Notes: a model not told the origin generated them from the sequence alone. Numbered from the stretch's first letter, positions 9,085-17,676 are shown. The stretch: DNA of 20,447 nucleotides from Chara braunii (GCA_003427395.1 BFEA01000301.1:1264638-1285084), one strand, 5' to 3'. A program made the numbers and translations.

Positions 9085-10040
9085 ATGAGCGATGGGCGTC
9101 ATAGGTCGGTAGTCGGGAGTTGGTCCGTAGGTGAAGGAGTAGCCTTGAGGTATTTTGATAGGCCCGCGTGCCGTGCGGCAACAACTTATATTGAATTTTG
9201 CAGTAGTCTATCTCAGCCTTGGGTACTAGCACTATTGATAATGGCATTGGATTTTCAAAGCGAAGATACAGGGATCGAGGGCGGCGACCGGCTACGATGG
9301 AGCATTGGAGCGATTGAAGATGCCGAGGTGTTGAGGGCCCGGTGGGGCTATCCCCTTTGGTTTTGTTGTCGACCCATCCGTGGGCCCAATCGACATACTA
9401 AAAGGGTCGTCGACGGTTTCCCTCCCCAAAAAGCACCGACTCCCGATGTCCACATCTTTATTCTTTTCTTCTTTCTTTATTTTTCTTGGTTATTTTAGTT
9501 GCCGGTCCCGTTTCTGGGACGCAGCACCAATATCGGTTAAGGGTTGTTTGTGGGGTGCCAGCCAGCATGGGCTGCAGGGGCCAGTGGTACCCATCCCCGC
9601 GAAGTGGTCGTCACAGCAGTCGAGGACCTTGAGCACGTGCTTCTCTTTTGGCGGGCCAGTTTGGGTTTCTGCGTGCCCAAGATGTTGGCGGAATCCCTCT
9701 ATCTTGCCCGCCTGGAAACATGGACCAAAAAGGCAACATGCATGCGGCCTGTGGGGGATTAACTCACAAGGCGGAAGAAATCTGAGTGCGAGGTCTTCGC
9801 GAGGTGCGCCATCTACCACCCACAGCCTGTCATGAAAGTTTTGAGTGTAAACATGCCCGGTCGGGACCCGAAAGATGGTGAATTGTGCCCTGGGCACAGT
9901 TGGCCAGAGGGCACAGTGGTGGAGGGCGCAAACTGTGCACAGCCGCCCATATGCGATCCCTCCACATCCTGCTGTGTTATTTTACTTTTGTTTTTATTTA
10001 TTTTTGTATACCCTTTGTTTCCTGTTTGGGACACGGCCTA
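9085..10040. other. Overlapping unrecognised open frames, no supported gene
   Basis: The longest is a 137-codon + strand frame at 9085-9498; a 151-codon + frame at 9380-9835 overlaps it, and a 135-codon frame lies on the - strand at 9490-9897. None shows a motif I recognise, and coding frames overlap on both strands, which argues against all of them. The piece 9870-9960 has repeated GTGCCC/GGGCAC words, including the dyad GTGCCCTGGGCAC near 9886. A decayed mobile element is possible but not supported. Confidence 0.4.
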
Positions 10041-10071
10041 GGCGCTGGTTCCGGAGCTGGCAAAGATACCA

Positions 10072-10141
10072 ATGGGCTTAACTCAGTTGGTACACCCATG
10101 AACGGTCGACATACAGACCTAAGTTCGAGCCCCGCTGGGAA
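10072..10141 (+). repeat. tRNA-like SINE head, unit 1
   Basis: A-box-like GGCTTAACTCAGTTGGTA at 10075-10092 and B-box-like AAGTTCGAGCCCC at 10121-10133, close to the Pol III consensus (TAGCTCAGTTGG ... GGTTCGAATCC). A full cloverleaf is not evident, so this is not a functional tRNA. It is followed by GAGGTGAGTAAA, a word with counterparts after the other units. Confidence 0.65.
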
Positions 10142-10219
10142 GAGGTGAGTAAAGTGCAAAAGTGTAATTTTGCATTGCCGTGCGCTGGGGCGGTATCAGT
10201 CCCAAGCCAGTAGACAGCA

Positions 10220-10292
10220 CCAACGGGCCGACTCGGTACACACAGAAATACAGACCAGTGTTCGAACCTAGATGATGAAACTTGATGAGTAA
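10220..10292 (+). repeat. tRNA-like SINE head, unit 2
   Basis: A-box-like GGGCCGACTCGGTA at 10225-10238 and B-box-like GTGTTCGAACCT at 10258-10269. The A box has lost the GTTGG end. ATACAGACC between the boxes matches unit 1. The 3' word TTGATGAGTAAA matches the end of unit 1. Confidence 0.6.
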
Positions 10293-10320
10293 AACCGAGT
10301 ATTTCTGATTTGCTAGGGTC

Positions 10321-10355
10321 CAGCCAGTTCCACGATGACACCCCGAGACTGGCTG
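10321..10355. repeat. Inverted repeat in the SINE linker
   Basis: CAGCCAGT at the left end and ACTGGCTG at the right end are perfect 8-bp complements around a 19-nt spacer. CTGGCTGTA ... CCAGCCAG recurs as a dyad near 10732-10776, upstream of the U6-like sequence. Confidence 0.7.
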
Positions 10356-10360
10356 TAGAA

Positions 10361-10443
10361 CCGACTGGCCAGCTCAGTTGGAACACACACGAACTGTTGA
10401 AATAAAGACCTGAGCTCAATCTCCACTTAAAACAGATGAGGCA
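10361..10443 (+). repeat. tRNA-like SINE head, unit 3
   Basis: A-box-like GGCCAGCTCAGTTGGA at 10367-10382 is the best A box of the series. The B box CTGAGCTCAATCT at 10410-10422 is degraded. GAACTGTTGAAA between the boxes is shared with unit 4. Confidence 0.6.
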
Positions 10444-10518
10444 GTGGGTGGTGGAGCCCCACTCAGTTTGATTTCAGTCACACTCGCTGTTGGAAGCAGA
10501 GAGGGACTAACCATGGCA

Positions 10519-10606
10519 CAAACAGGCTGATTACGGTTGGCATACCCCCCAACTGTTGAAAACTACAGACCCGCGTTCGAAACCAGATACTATCAGGTAA
10601 GCAGAA
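10519..10606 (+). repeat. tRNA-like SINE head, unit 4
   Basis: A-box-like GGCTGATTACGGTTGGCA at 10525-10542 and well-kept B box GCGTTCGAAACC at 10573-10584. AACTGTTGAAAACTACAGACC matches units 3 and 1. The unit ends in ATCAGGTAAGCAG, which also fits a 5' splice-site consensus, probably by chance. Confidence 0.6.
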
Positions 10607-10799
10607 TAACTGCCATTTCGTCAAAATGGACTTCTTTTATTTTTTGAACGAAATTCAAACTGAGTTTTTTGGCCAAAAACTCGTCAACATTTGTTGTTCC
10701 TGAGGGTCCAGCGTTTTACAAACATTGGACCCCCTGGCTGTACATGGACCTATCTTGAGACCAGGTACCTCCAGCCAGTCCTGCCTGCTAGTCCAGCTA

Positions 10800-10876
10800 G
10801 TCCTTCGGGACATCCGTTAAAATTGGAACGATGGGATTAGCATGGCCCCTGCACAAGGAAGACATGCATAAAACAG
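10800..10876 (+). pseudogene. U6 snRNA-like sequence lacking the ACAGAGA box
   Basis: Clear similarity to green-plant U6 snRNA along its length. The 5' stem-loop is GTCC-TTCG-GGAC, followed by CATCCGTTAAAATTGGAACG, then GATTAGCATGGCCCCTGC, CAAGGAAGACATGC and ATAAAA. Normal U6 has ACAGAGAAGATTAG here; this copy has GGGATTAG, so the ACAGAGA box that pairs with the 5' splice site is gone. The AGC triad and most of the internal stem-loop remain. The 5' stem is one base pair shorter on both sides, keeping it paired. No TATA box is seen about 30 bases upstream and no terminal T-run follows. A processed pseudogene or U6-derived retroposon part is most likely. Confidence 0.88.
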
Positions 10877-10920
10877 TAGAGAGCCTGACGACTCGGACTA
10901 GAGAGCCTGACGACTCGGAC
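10877..10920. repeat. Perfect 22-bp tandem duplication
   Basis: The 22 bases at 10877-10898 (beginning TAGAGAGCCTGACG) are repeated exactly at 10899-10920, directly behind the U6-like sequence. Perfect identity in an otherwise decayed region points to a recent event. Confidence 0.97.
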
Positions 10921-11693
10921 TTCTGTCTGTCTTCCTCCCTCTCGTGTTGAGTGCTAGTGGACAGGTGCGTTGTGGGAGTGCGCTGTGTTCATGAAGTAAG
11001 TCTGATAGGGATCGACGAAGACAATGGGGAAGAAGAGTCGGAGTGCTTACCTGGGCGGAGGCGAAGACAACAGAAAGGGGCGAGGAAGAAGAACACGACC
11101 AGTGAGAATTGAATGAATCTGGACGCAGACTTGCGCCAGATACGCCCGGAGAAAAAGATAAGGGGGAGGCAACAGGCAGGGCGCAGTTGAAGATTAGTAA
11201 CACGCTCGATTCTTGGCGGAATCGGGCGAGTAAAGAGTGGTTTTCGTGGTTTTGGGCTAGGGTGAGTACGATAGTAAAGTCAGTTTTAGTAATAAGTTAG
11301 TGGAAAGAGAGTTAGTAGGAAAAAGGAGTGCGCGAAGGTGACGGGAAGGGAAAGTAGCGGGCTGTAGAACGCAAGACTTTTGCGTTTCTGAGTGGATTTG
11401 GGCAAGAAGACAGGCTAAGTGGGGGTTTTGGCCCATCGCGAATCTGATGGCAATGTCAAATTCTGCGTTGGGATTGCGGTCTTGGTGCTATGAGGAGGAA
11501 TCGGAAGACTGACGATGGGGACGCAGATGGGATCGAGAGAGGGAGGAACTTGCCGGCACGTGGCGACCATGATCGCGGTAGGCTGTTGTTCACCGTCACC
11601 GAATTGCTGGATTGTCACTGTGGTGCTGATCACCAATCTGAAGCTGGACATATCGGAAGGGAGGACTCACCTTACGAATCAAGCTGGTAGGCG
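10921..11693. other. No gene recognised
   Basis: Purine-rich in places (GAAGAAG, GGGAAGGG). Open frames of 60-101 codons on both strands overlap and carry no known motif. The piece GGAGTGCTTACCTGGGCGG near 11040 resembles part of the tandem unit at 11694-11905. Confidence 0.5.
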
Positions 11694-11905
11694 AAGCGCG
11701 GGGTTGGAGTCTTACCTGTTTGGTTGGAGCGATGCTCAACGAACAATGGAAGTACCATGAGGAAAGCCGCGAAATGGAGTCTTACCTATTGGTCGGAGCG
11801 TTGCTCATCGATCGATGGAAGTAGCATGGGGCAGCCGCGGAGTCGTAGACTTACCTGTTGGCTGGTGCGCTGCTGACCCTCACGAATGAAGTTACCGCGC
11901 GATAT
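11694..11905. repeat. ~70-bp tandem repeat, three units, with - strand GTAAG motifs
   Basis: Units start near 11694, 11765 and 11834. They share GGAGTCTTACCT, TTGGTTGGAGCG, TGCTCA and ATGGAAGTA.CATG. On the - strand each reads AGGTAAG, close to the eukaryotic 5' splice-site consensus (CAGGTAAG in two of the three). No matching exon or 3' splice site was identified, so transcription and splicing are speculative. Confidence 0.7.
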
Positions 11906-12383
11906 CTTTCTGCGTGCATGGCCAGAGAGCAGTGTACAGTTCCATGTTCTAGCGAAAGATTCATTCTCATTTTGCATATTTGGCGAGTGGTGGAGCGAGA
12001 CCCACAAGCCGCGCGAGCCCACTTGTTGTCGTGATCAACGTTCTTATCCCGACCGTGCTAAGTTATCGGTATTTTCTTCACTGCCCGCGGTCTTATGCTC
12101 ATCATGTTGGCCATCCCGATCGGAGCGCTGCTCGCCTTCGTGTTCATCATTGTGGTAATCGTGGTGCTCATCTTGATCGTGCTGCTCATCGTTTTCGTCG
12201 TGCACGTCCTCATTGTGTCCGCTATGGTTTTCATCGTTCGTCGTCAACCATGATCGGGTTCCTTGTAGGGATGCACCTTCCCATGCTGTAGCGAAAGGTG
12301 CATCCTTATTGACAGGTATGTAGCAGGCGACAGGCGGGCGCAAGTGCAGCCGGCACAACCGAGGAATAGTTACGTGCAGGGCC

Positions 12384-12463
<80 letters not shown>

Positions 12464-13285
12464 TACTTACTAGTGCGAACCGATAATGCGGGATAAACCG
12501 AAAGTTGAGCTACGGTGCCAATTGGCAGGGCTCATATCTTTCCGTGTTCTATCGGAAGGTTGAGTCTCATTAGGCCAGAAAGTGGGCATGACAGTAGTGT
12601 GTGAAAGGTGGCAAATGTAACTTGCCGGGGCTAGGAGGGAAGTTAAATTCATATTTTTGGACACTTTGTTCGTAGGGGGGGTGCAGATATTGTTGGTCCT
12701 TCCGCTGACATTCGTGGTCGTAATCGTGATTCTGTTGGTCCGAGGGTACTAAGGTTATTGCTCTTTGAAATCCTGCCATGATTGCACTGCTGCTTGTGTG
12801 AGGCGTGACCCTGGTCAAGATGCTCAGTTTTCTACTCCCAGCCAAGCTGATTGTCTTCATATCCGTTAGCAAGGTTGTCGTAATCACAGTGGTGGACACA
12901 GTCTTCATCCTCGTCATCCGAACACTGCCCGCCTTTACATCTGTTCGCGCTCATCCTGATGGTTGCGCTGTTCGATTCCGGTGCTCGTTTCCATCGTGGC
13001 CGTTTTATCTTAGCGGAACAGCCTTGCTGGTCGTGCATATGCAGTGGCTGTCTTGGGGGTCTTCGCCAGCTTGCTGATGGTGCGCTGTTCAGTGCTGGCT
13101 GGTATTCTGATGCTCTTCGTTGAGGTGTTTATCAGTCTGACTAAGGTGCTTGCCAGTGTGACCACCGTCGAGATTAGAAGTGAGCTCTCCGTTTAAGTAC
13201 GGCTACGTTGTCAGGGAACTCTAGCTTATGGGTACTGTATCTACCCATGCTTTAGCAGGAGGTTCATACCTGTTCATCTCATATC
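11906..13285. repeat. Region with a dispersed ~40-bp motif, four copies
   Basis: A motif of the form CCATGTTCTAGCGAAAGGTT followed by CATTCTCAT occurs near 11942, 12280, 12541 and 13243, usually with ATATCTTTCC next to it. Between copies the sequence is rich in TCATC/TCGTG words, which gives a - strand frame at 12044-12358 full of Asp, Glu and His; this is composition, not a gene. No coding region is supported. Confidence 0.55.
12386..12461. repeat. (GA)38 microsatellite
   Basis: About 76 bases of uninterrupted AG dinucleotides, the longest simple repeat of the window. Confidence 0.98.
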
Positions 13286-14096
13286 TTTCCATGTTTGGCC
13301 TGGCTCAGCGTGTTTGACGAGGAGAAGAGGAGACACGAAGGACTGCTGTGCACCTTGCTGTGTCGTCTGCGGTTTGTTTCACTACGCTACATAGTGCACC
13401 GCTGAGAACTTCCACCATGCAGCACGGTGTTTTGCTATGCAAACCGCCTAGTTTGTACATTTGCTAAGTTGTTGCGGTCTTGTAGTGTGGACGGGTGCTG
13501 CGTATTTATAATACGCTTGCGGTGTATTCACCGTGCATGTGCCACACGCTTGCCGTGTTTTACCGCAGGGGCTGCGTGGCGCATTGCTGCATCTGTTGTA
13601 TTTTGCGCAATGCATTACTGAGAGCGGTGCTATGGCACCTCTGTTTTGAGATCGTGCGCAGGCACGATGCCTTACTGTTACGCACGGTGCATTACAGAGT
13701 CCTTGGTGCATTCAGCCTGCGTTTGAATAGAGCACGGGAAGAGTGCTTTATTCGAACACGACATATAGAGGCCGAGTAGCGACAGACTGATTGAGAGAGG
13801 TGACATTACGATTCGAAAGGGTGGCCAAGCTCAGGCCGTTGAAAGGGGTTATTGCTGCGATTGGGGAGGCCGTCAGGATGTGGCTTTCTTCTGTCAGGTC
13901 ATGAGTCGACCATCCTTACGGCGTTTGGCCATCATTGCGGGGCCCTGAGGCGCATGAAGATTTCAAGGCCCTCTCCTGCGAGTTTGAGTGCACCCTTCTT
14001 GGACCTGGGAGACTGAATCTTTCCTTTTTCTGCCCTTCTAACTCTCAGTCTAGTCTGTTGGTTCCGAGAGGAAGGCGGCAGGCGGGATTGCAACCC
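13286..14096. other. No gene recognised; GTGC/GCAC-rich dyads at 13500-13700
   Basis: Open frames on both strands between 13427 and 13779 overlap and are unrecognised. The stretch repeats GTGCATT and TTGCCGTG words and holds perfect dyads GGTGC/GCACC at 13626-13630/13635-13639 and ATCGTGC/GCACGAT at 13651-13657/13662-13668. Confidence 0.45.
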
Positions 14097-14186
14097 GTAG
14101 GACCGCAGCAAGACCTTGTGGGATGTCCACCCACCGATTGCGTAGGACCGCAGCAAGACCTTGTGGGAGGTCCACCCACCGATTGC
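14097..14186. repeat. 45-bp tandem repeat, two near-identical copies
   Basis: 14097-14141 and 14142-14186 differ at one position (GGGATGTCC against GGGAGGTCC). Because 45 is a multiple of three, any frame crossing it shows a 15-residue repeat; open frames exist on both strands and none is favoured. From 14187 to 14550 nothing is recognised. Confidence 0.95.
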
Positions 14187-14556
14187 GGGAGCTCTGCCGG
14201 AACCCAGGCGGGGTTCTGAAGGCAGGGAACCTCATATATAATCTCGCTTTACTCGTGTAATCCCGCCCCCCAAAATGTACTACCCTATGGGCTATCTGAG
14301 AACATGATTAAGAAAGACTATTGCTTTCTGTTTTATTATATATGTCAAGACATGCATCTGAAAGGTTAAATTAACAAGTATATATGAGAATTCAGATTTA
14401 CTTGAGAGAACTCAAATAAAATGAATGGGGGAAGGCGGGATGAAGGTGCTTGCATGTGTTTGACTGGGTCAACCCAAGACTGAGCTCCTCTAGGTTGAGT
14501 GGGTTCAGGGTTGTGTTTTATTTATGTTTGCTGGGCTGACTGTGTGATCTTTGAGC

Positions 14557-15645
14557 ACTGGGCCTATCCTAGGTTGGACGGACCAGTCGCTGTTTTCTTT
14601 GGGGTTTCTGAACAGGTGGATGGATACCCTAGGTTGGGAAAGCTCGGATTCCTGGTGTTTTTTTTGATGGGCTTGGGATGTGTTTTCTTCTGAGGGGAAC
14701 AAAGGCATGAGACTAAGCGTACCCTTAGGTTAGGGCGGCTTAGTCATAAGCCATGAATCAAATGGCTAATCAAAGTATAAAATTTGATACATGTATTATT
14801 AAAGTTATATTTTTTGATAGACCGGGCACCCTAGGTTAGGAAAGCCAGTTAGTAAGTCATGTAAGACAAAAAGAGAAGAGACGTGAATGAAGAGTATAAT
14901 GAAGGTAACTCGGGCAGGCTGAGCATACCCTTAGGGCGATTTCGTCATATGCTCGTGATAACAAAAGGGGCAAAGAGTTAGTATAAATCTTCTTTTATTT
15001 TCCCTTCTAAACAAAAGGCAAAGTTGGATGTCTCCCTAGGTTGGGTAGGTCTGACTATCTCCCTAAGAAGAAAGAAAATCATAGAGTTTGTGCAAGTATT
15101 CATGATTGTTTAAACTGTTGTTATGGAGGTTAAGCGTACCCTTAGGTTAGGGCGGCTTAGTCATACGTCGTTTGTACTTGGTCAGGCAGACTGCACGTAC
15201 CCTTAGGTTAGGGCGGGCTGGTCGCATTGCCTTATGTAACTTAAAATTGTATAGGCTAACTAGGCGTACCCATATGTTGGAGCGGCCTAGTGATATGCCC
15301 TTGTCGTTATTGTTCTGTGGGTTGGACGTACCTTTAGGTTAGGGCAGTCAGGTTAAGCACACCCCTAGGTTGTGGCACTTTAACCCTATGCCATATGTAA
15401 CTTTGTTTAAAGTTGGCTAGGCACACCCCTAACTTGGGGGAATCTAGTCATATGCTTCATGTCGTCAGTTAAGCAGAAGCCAGACACACCCTTAGGTTAC
15501 GGCAATCTCATCATATGCTTTATGTATATAGTATATGTTATGTTGGGCACACTCTTAGGTTAGGGTAGCCCAGTTGTGCGTATTTTACTTGTTTACCTAA
15601 GCAGGTTAGGCATACCCTTAGATTAAGACCTTGCCTGACCATATG
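14557..15645 (+). repeat. Hairpin repeat cluster B: ~15 dyad units
   Basis: Units of about 35-40 bp, spaced 40-120 bp, are centred on CCCTTAGGTTAGGG. Cores lie near 14569, 14630, 14728, 14835, 14930, 15040, 15146, 15205, 15272, 15335, 15368, 15432, 15495, 15558 and 15620. Many are followed by CATATGCC. Flanking arms pair: 14711-14718/14738-14745 (GACTAAGC, perfect 8 bp), 15259-15265/15285-15291 (ACTAGGC, perfect 7 bp), 14557-14561/14583-14587 (ACTGG), 15351-15356/15380-15385 (GGTTAA), 15604-15611/15633-15640 (GGTTAGGC with one T.G). Strand is inferred: the non-Watson-Crick pairs in these arms are G.T on +. Confidence 0.85.
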
Positions 15646-15960
15646 CCATAATTAAGGGGGACATAAGAAGAGGAGAAGAACTGAGTGATTTAACGAGCTA
15701 CTTGGCTCAAATTGATGTGGGACTGTAAGAGATGTTTTGTTTATGCATGCTTGTGGACTCTCACTCTGGGACATCTTTTTGATAGGTTAGTTGCTTAGAT
15801 GCTCGTCAAGTGCTAGAGCCATAGGCAAATGAGATGGATGATGAGAGAGAGAGCTTAGGATAAAAATAAAACTATCAAGCAAGTGTCAGAAGTTAGTCCC
15901 AAGTATAACTTGCTTTGTCTTTTTGTTTTCAACTTTGTATAAATCTTAACAGCCTCCTGT
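15646..15960. other. No feature recognised
   Basis: AT-rich spacer between hairpin cluster B and the 83-bp repeats. No open frame of note and no repeat seen. Confidence 0.6.
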
Positions 15961-16151
15961 TCCTACGGGAAGCACTGCCGAAATTGCTACAAATATGAAA
16001 AAGTTAGTTATTTTTGGACTCATAAAAATTCTGAAAGGCACATTTCCTACGGGAAGCGCTGCCGAAATTTTGTAGAATTTGGAGAGTTAGATTATTTTCA
16101 GCTAGGAAAAATCTGGCAATCCATCCTGTTTAGGGGATATGCTGCCGGAAT
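15961..16151 (+). repeat. ~83-bp tandem repeat, three cores
   Basis: Core TCCTACGGGAAGC.CTGCCGAAAT at 15961-15984 and 16045-16068, and a diverged core at 16124-16151 (TCCTGTTTAGGGGATATGCTG...). Linkers share TTAGTTATTTTTGG/TTAGATTATTTTCAG words and AAAAAT-CTG. Short tandem repeats of this kind are common in the upstream part of plant LTRs, which would fit the neighbouring LTR-like signals. Confidence 0.75.
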
Positions 16152-16849
16152 TTCTTACATTTTTAGATAAACAGCAAAGGTTAGTTAGGAGGGTAGAAGG
16201 GTAGGATTATTTCTTGATCACTCAAGCATGGCTTGGGTACTGGCCTGTGATGCATTGCAGGTCACCTTCGTTCATATTGATTCAAGGCTTGACTATCTTC
16301 AAGTTGATCCTACAAGGATCACATTCTATTATCCTTAGATAACATGTCGGTTTACGGCTCAACTATAATCCACTCTTGCCACTCAACCTAAAGGTTTTAG
16401 CCCTGTGGTTTGATTTGTTTTGTTGTGGTTTTACTCGGACTTTAATTGAATGGCCATTTAATAAAAAAATGCTGAGTATTTTATTTTGAGAGTTGCACAA
16501 AGAGTGAAGCTTGTATGGCTAAAGCGAAGGGTGTGAGCGCAAAGAATGATTGAAGTTGACCCCGAGTAGTGTGTGCTCTGTTGATGTGAATCTTTGATGT
16601 GATTGCAGGTATGTTCTGTGAATTGAAATCCAAACGTGGTTTTGCGTATGATTATATATATATATATATATATCTGAAGGAAGCCACACCGTGATTGTGA
16701 GAGTGATTGTCCACCTTCTCATAACTTTTGTATCATGTTTTTTGTGCACGCACGACCCATTAAGGCCATGCGTAGTGATTAATTAAGTACTGCATTAAGA
16801 GAAAAGGGCGATCTCTTCTTAGTTTTTGCTTTTTAGAATTAGTATGGTT
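16152..16849. other. No gene recognised; (TA)n and small dyads
   Basis: Contains a (TA)10 tract at 16653-16673 and perfect small dyads such as GATCCT/AGGATC at 16306-16311/16315-16320 and AAGAGA/TCTCTT at 16797-16802/16812-16817. Open frames are short and unrecognised. Confidence 0.5.
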
Positions 16850-17134
16850 GGACGTTGTAGTCCGTGGTAGCCGTCAAAGTCAAACCCCTTGATCTCTAGC
16901 TGCCACGACAGCTTGGAGCTGTCTACTCAACCCCTCTGCACAGGGTGCGTAAGAGGGTGTGGTCTTCAATCGCACTGGGCGGTTGTCTACCGTTGGGAGA
17001 TTAATCCCTCAAGGCCCGTATCCGCCGATACTTGAGTGTCGAACGTGATCCCCGAGACTATTGAGGATGGCGCGCTTATGGGTACTACATAGTACTCCAT
17101 CGTGGTGATTGTCTGCGTACGCTCGCATGGCGAG
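16850..17134 (+). other. Hairpin-dense stretch, possible structured transcript
   Basis: Consecutive inverted repeats with little between them: 16864-16871/16899-16906 (8 bp, one T.G); 16907-16913/16917-16923 (GACAGCT, 3-nt loop); 16932-16937/16952-16957 enclosing 16938-16941/16945-16948; 17008-17012/17032-17036 enclosing 17018-17022/17027-17031; 17078-17081/17097-17100 enclosing 17082-17086/17091-17095; and 17122-17126/17130-17134. Individually these are within chance for the window, but their density and nesting are not typical of the surroundings. No tRNA, rRNA or known ribozyme core is recognised. Confidence 0.45.
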
Positions 17135-17398
17135 TCAATATGAAAAGGTCATGGGTCCGCCCAACTTTTTATACTAAGTTCAGCGCGCAATGCCTATCTG
17201 ACTCTCGCTTCAGAAAGTTATGGGTTGGATATTGAAGGGACTAGGAGTGTTATTGTGTTATTGTGTTATGTGGTTGTGGATGTGAGTGTTGTGGTGTAAC
17301 GTGTGGTGCGTGTGATGCGTCTTAGTCGACTGGCGTCGAGTCGTGTTTGGGACCTCAGTCCCCCAATACGTCGATTCGCGTGCGGGTTCGATTTTTGG

Positions 17399-17676
17399 GC
17401 GTTCGACCACGCGTACCCCCTATGCTACAACGAACGAGAAACGCCCTAGGCTAGGCCACCTCTGCGATTGCATACGAAAAGCCTTCGCATGTGGTTCAAT
17501 AGCTCGGCGGGGATACGCCCACCTAAGGGATGGTGACAGCTCCCGCATGTGGAGGTAAGCGGTACCTCGCGTGACCCTGTCTTGTCGTAGGGGTTCGCGA
17601 GAGGTACGGCTGACGCACTCGACCGGAGTGGCAAACGCTCTCCGCGAAAAGTCCTGCAAAATCCTGCGTGACGCGG
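17399..17676 (+). repeat. Conserved ~278-bp segment, copy 2
   Basis: Inverted partner of 3050-3323 with clear similarity from end to end. It ends about 40 bases before the candidate primer-binding site, the place where the end of a 5' LTR would lie. It contains the dyad GAGGTA/TACCTC near 17551-17568; GGTCCC/GGGACC at 17684-17689/17695-17700 follows just outside. Open frames on both strands cover it and share an 'ELSPSLRWAYP' reading with copy 1, but that simply reflects the shared DNA. Confidence 0.75.

Larger units (their letters stand above)
10041..10920 (+). mobile_element. Composite of four tRNA-like SINE units and a U6 snRNA-like unit
   Basis: Four diverged tRNA-like modules in the same orientation recur about every 145-165 bases (A boxes near 10075, 10225, 10367 and 10525), each with a B-box-like motif 33-48 bases downstream. 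A U6 snRNA-like sequence follows at 10800-10876, then a 22-bp perfect duplication. Linkers share GTCCAGCCAG and CTGGCTGTA words and inverted repeats. tRNA-derived heads with internal Pol III promoters are the mark of SINEs. A tandem series of four heads joined to U6 is unusual. Whether it moved as one unit cannot be told from one copy. Confidence 0.6.

Noticed and set aside
9085-9897. Protein genes in the 135-151-codon frames
   Set aside because: Mutually overlapping frames on both strands, no recognised motif and no codon signal I can see.
10072-10606. Functional tRNA genes
   Set aside because: Promoter-box motifs are present but no cloverleaf with paired acceptor and anticodon arms can be built by eye.
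11700-11870. U1 snRNA 5' end (ACTTACCTG)
   Set aside because: Only 8-9 bases match and nothing of the U1 body follows; the - strand splice-donor reading is equally short.
12044-12358. - strand frame rich in Asp, Glu and His
   Set aside because: Composition follows from repeated TCATC/TCGTG words on the + strand; no domain and competing frames on the other strand.
14557-15645. Interstitial telomere repeats (TTAGGG-like words)
   Set aside because: TTAGGTTAGGG words occur once per unit within a larger dyad, not in tandem telomeric arrays.
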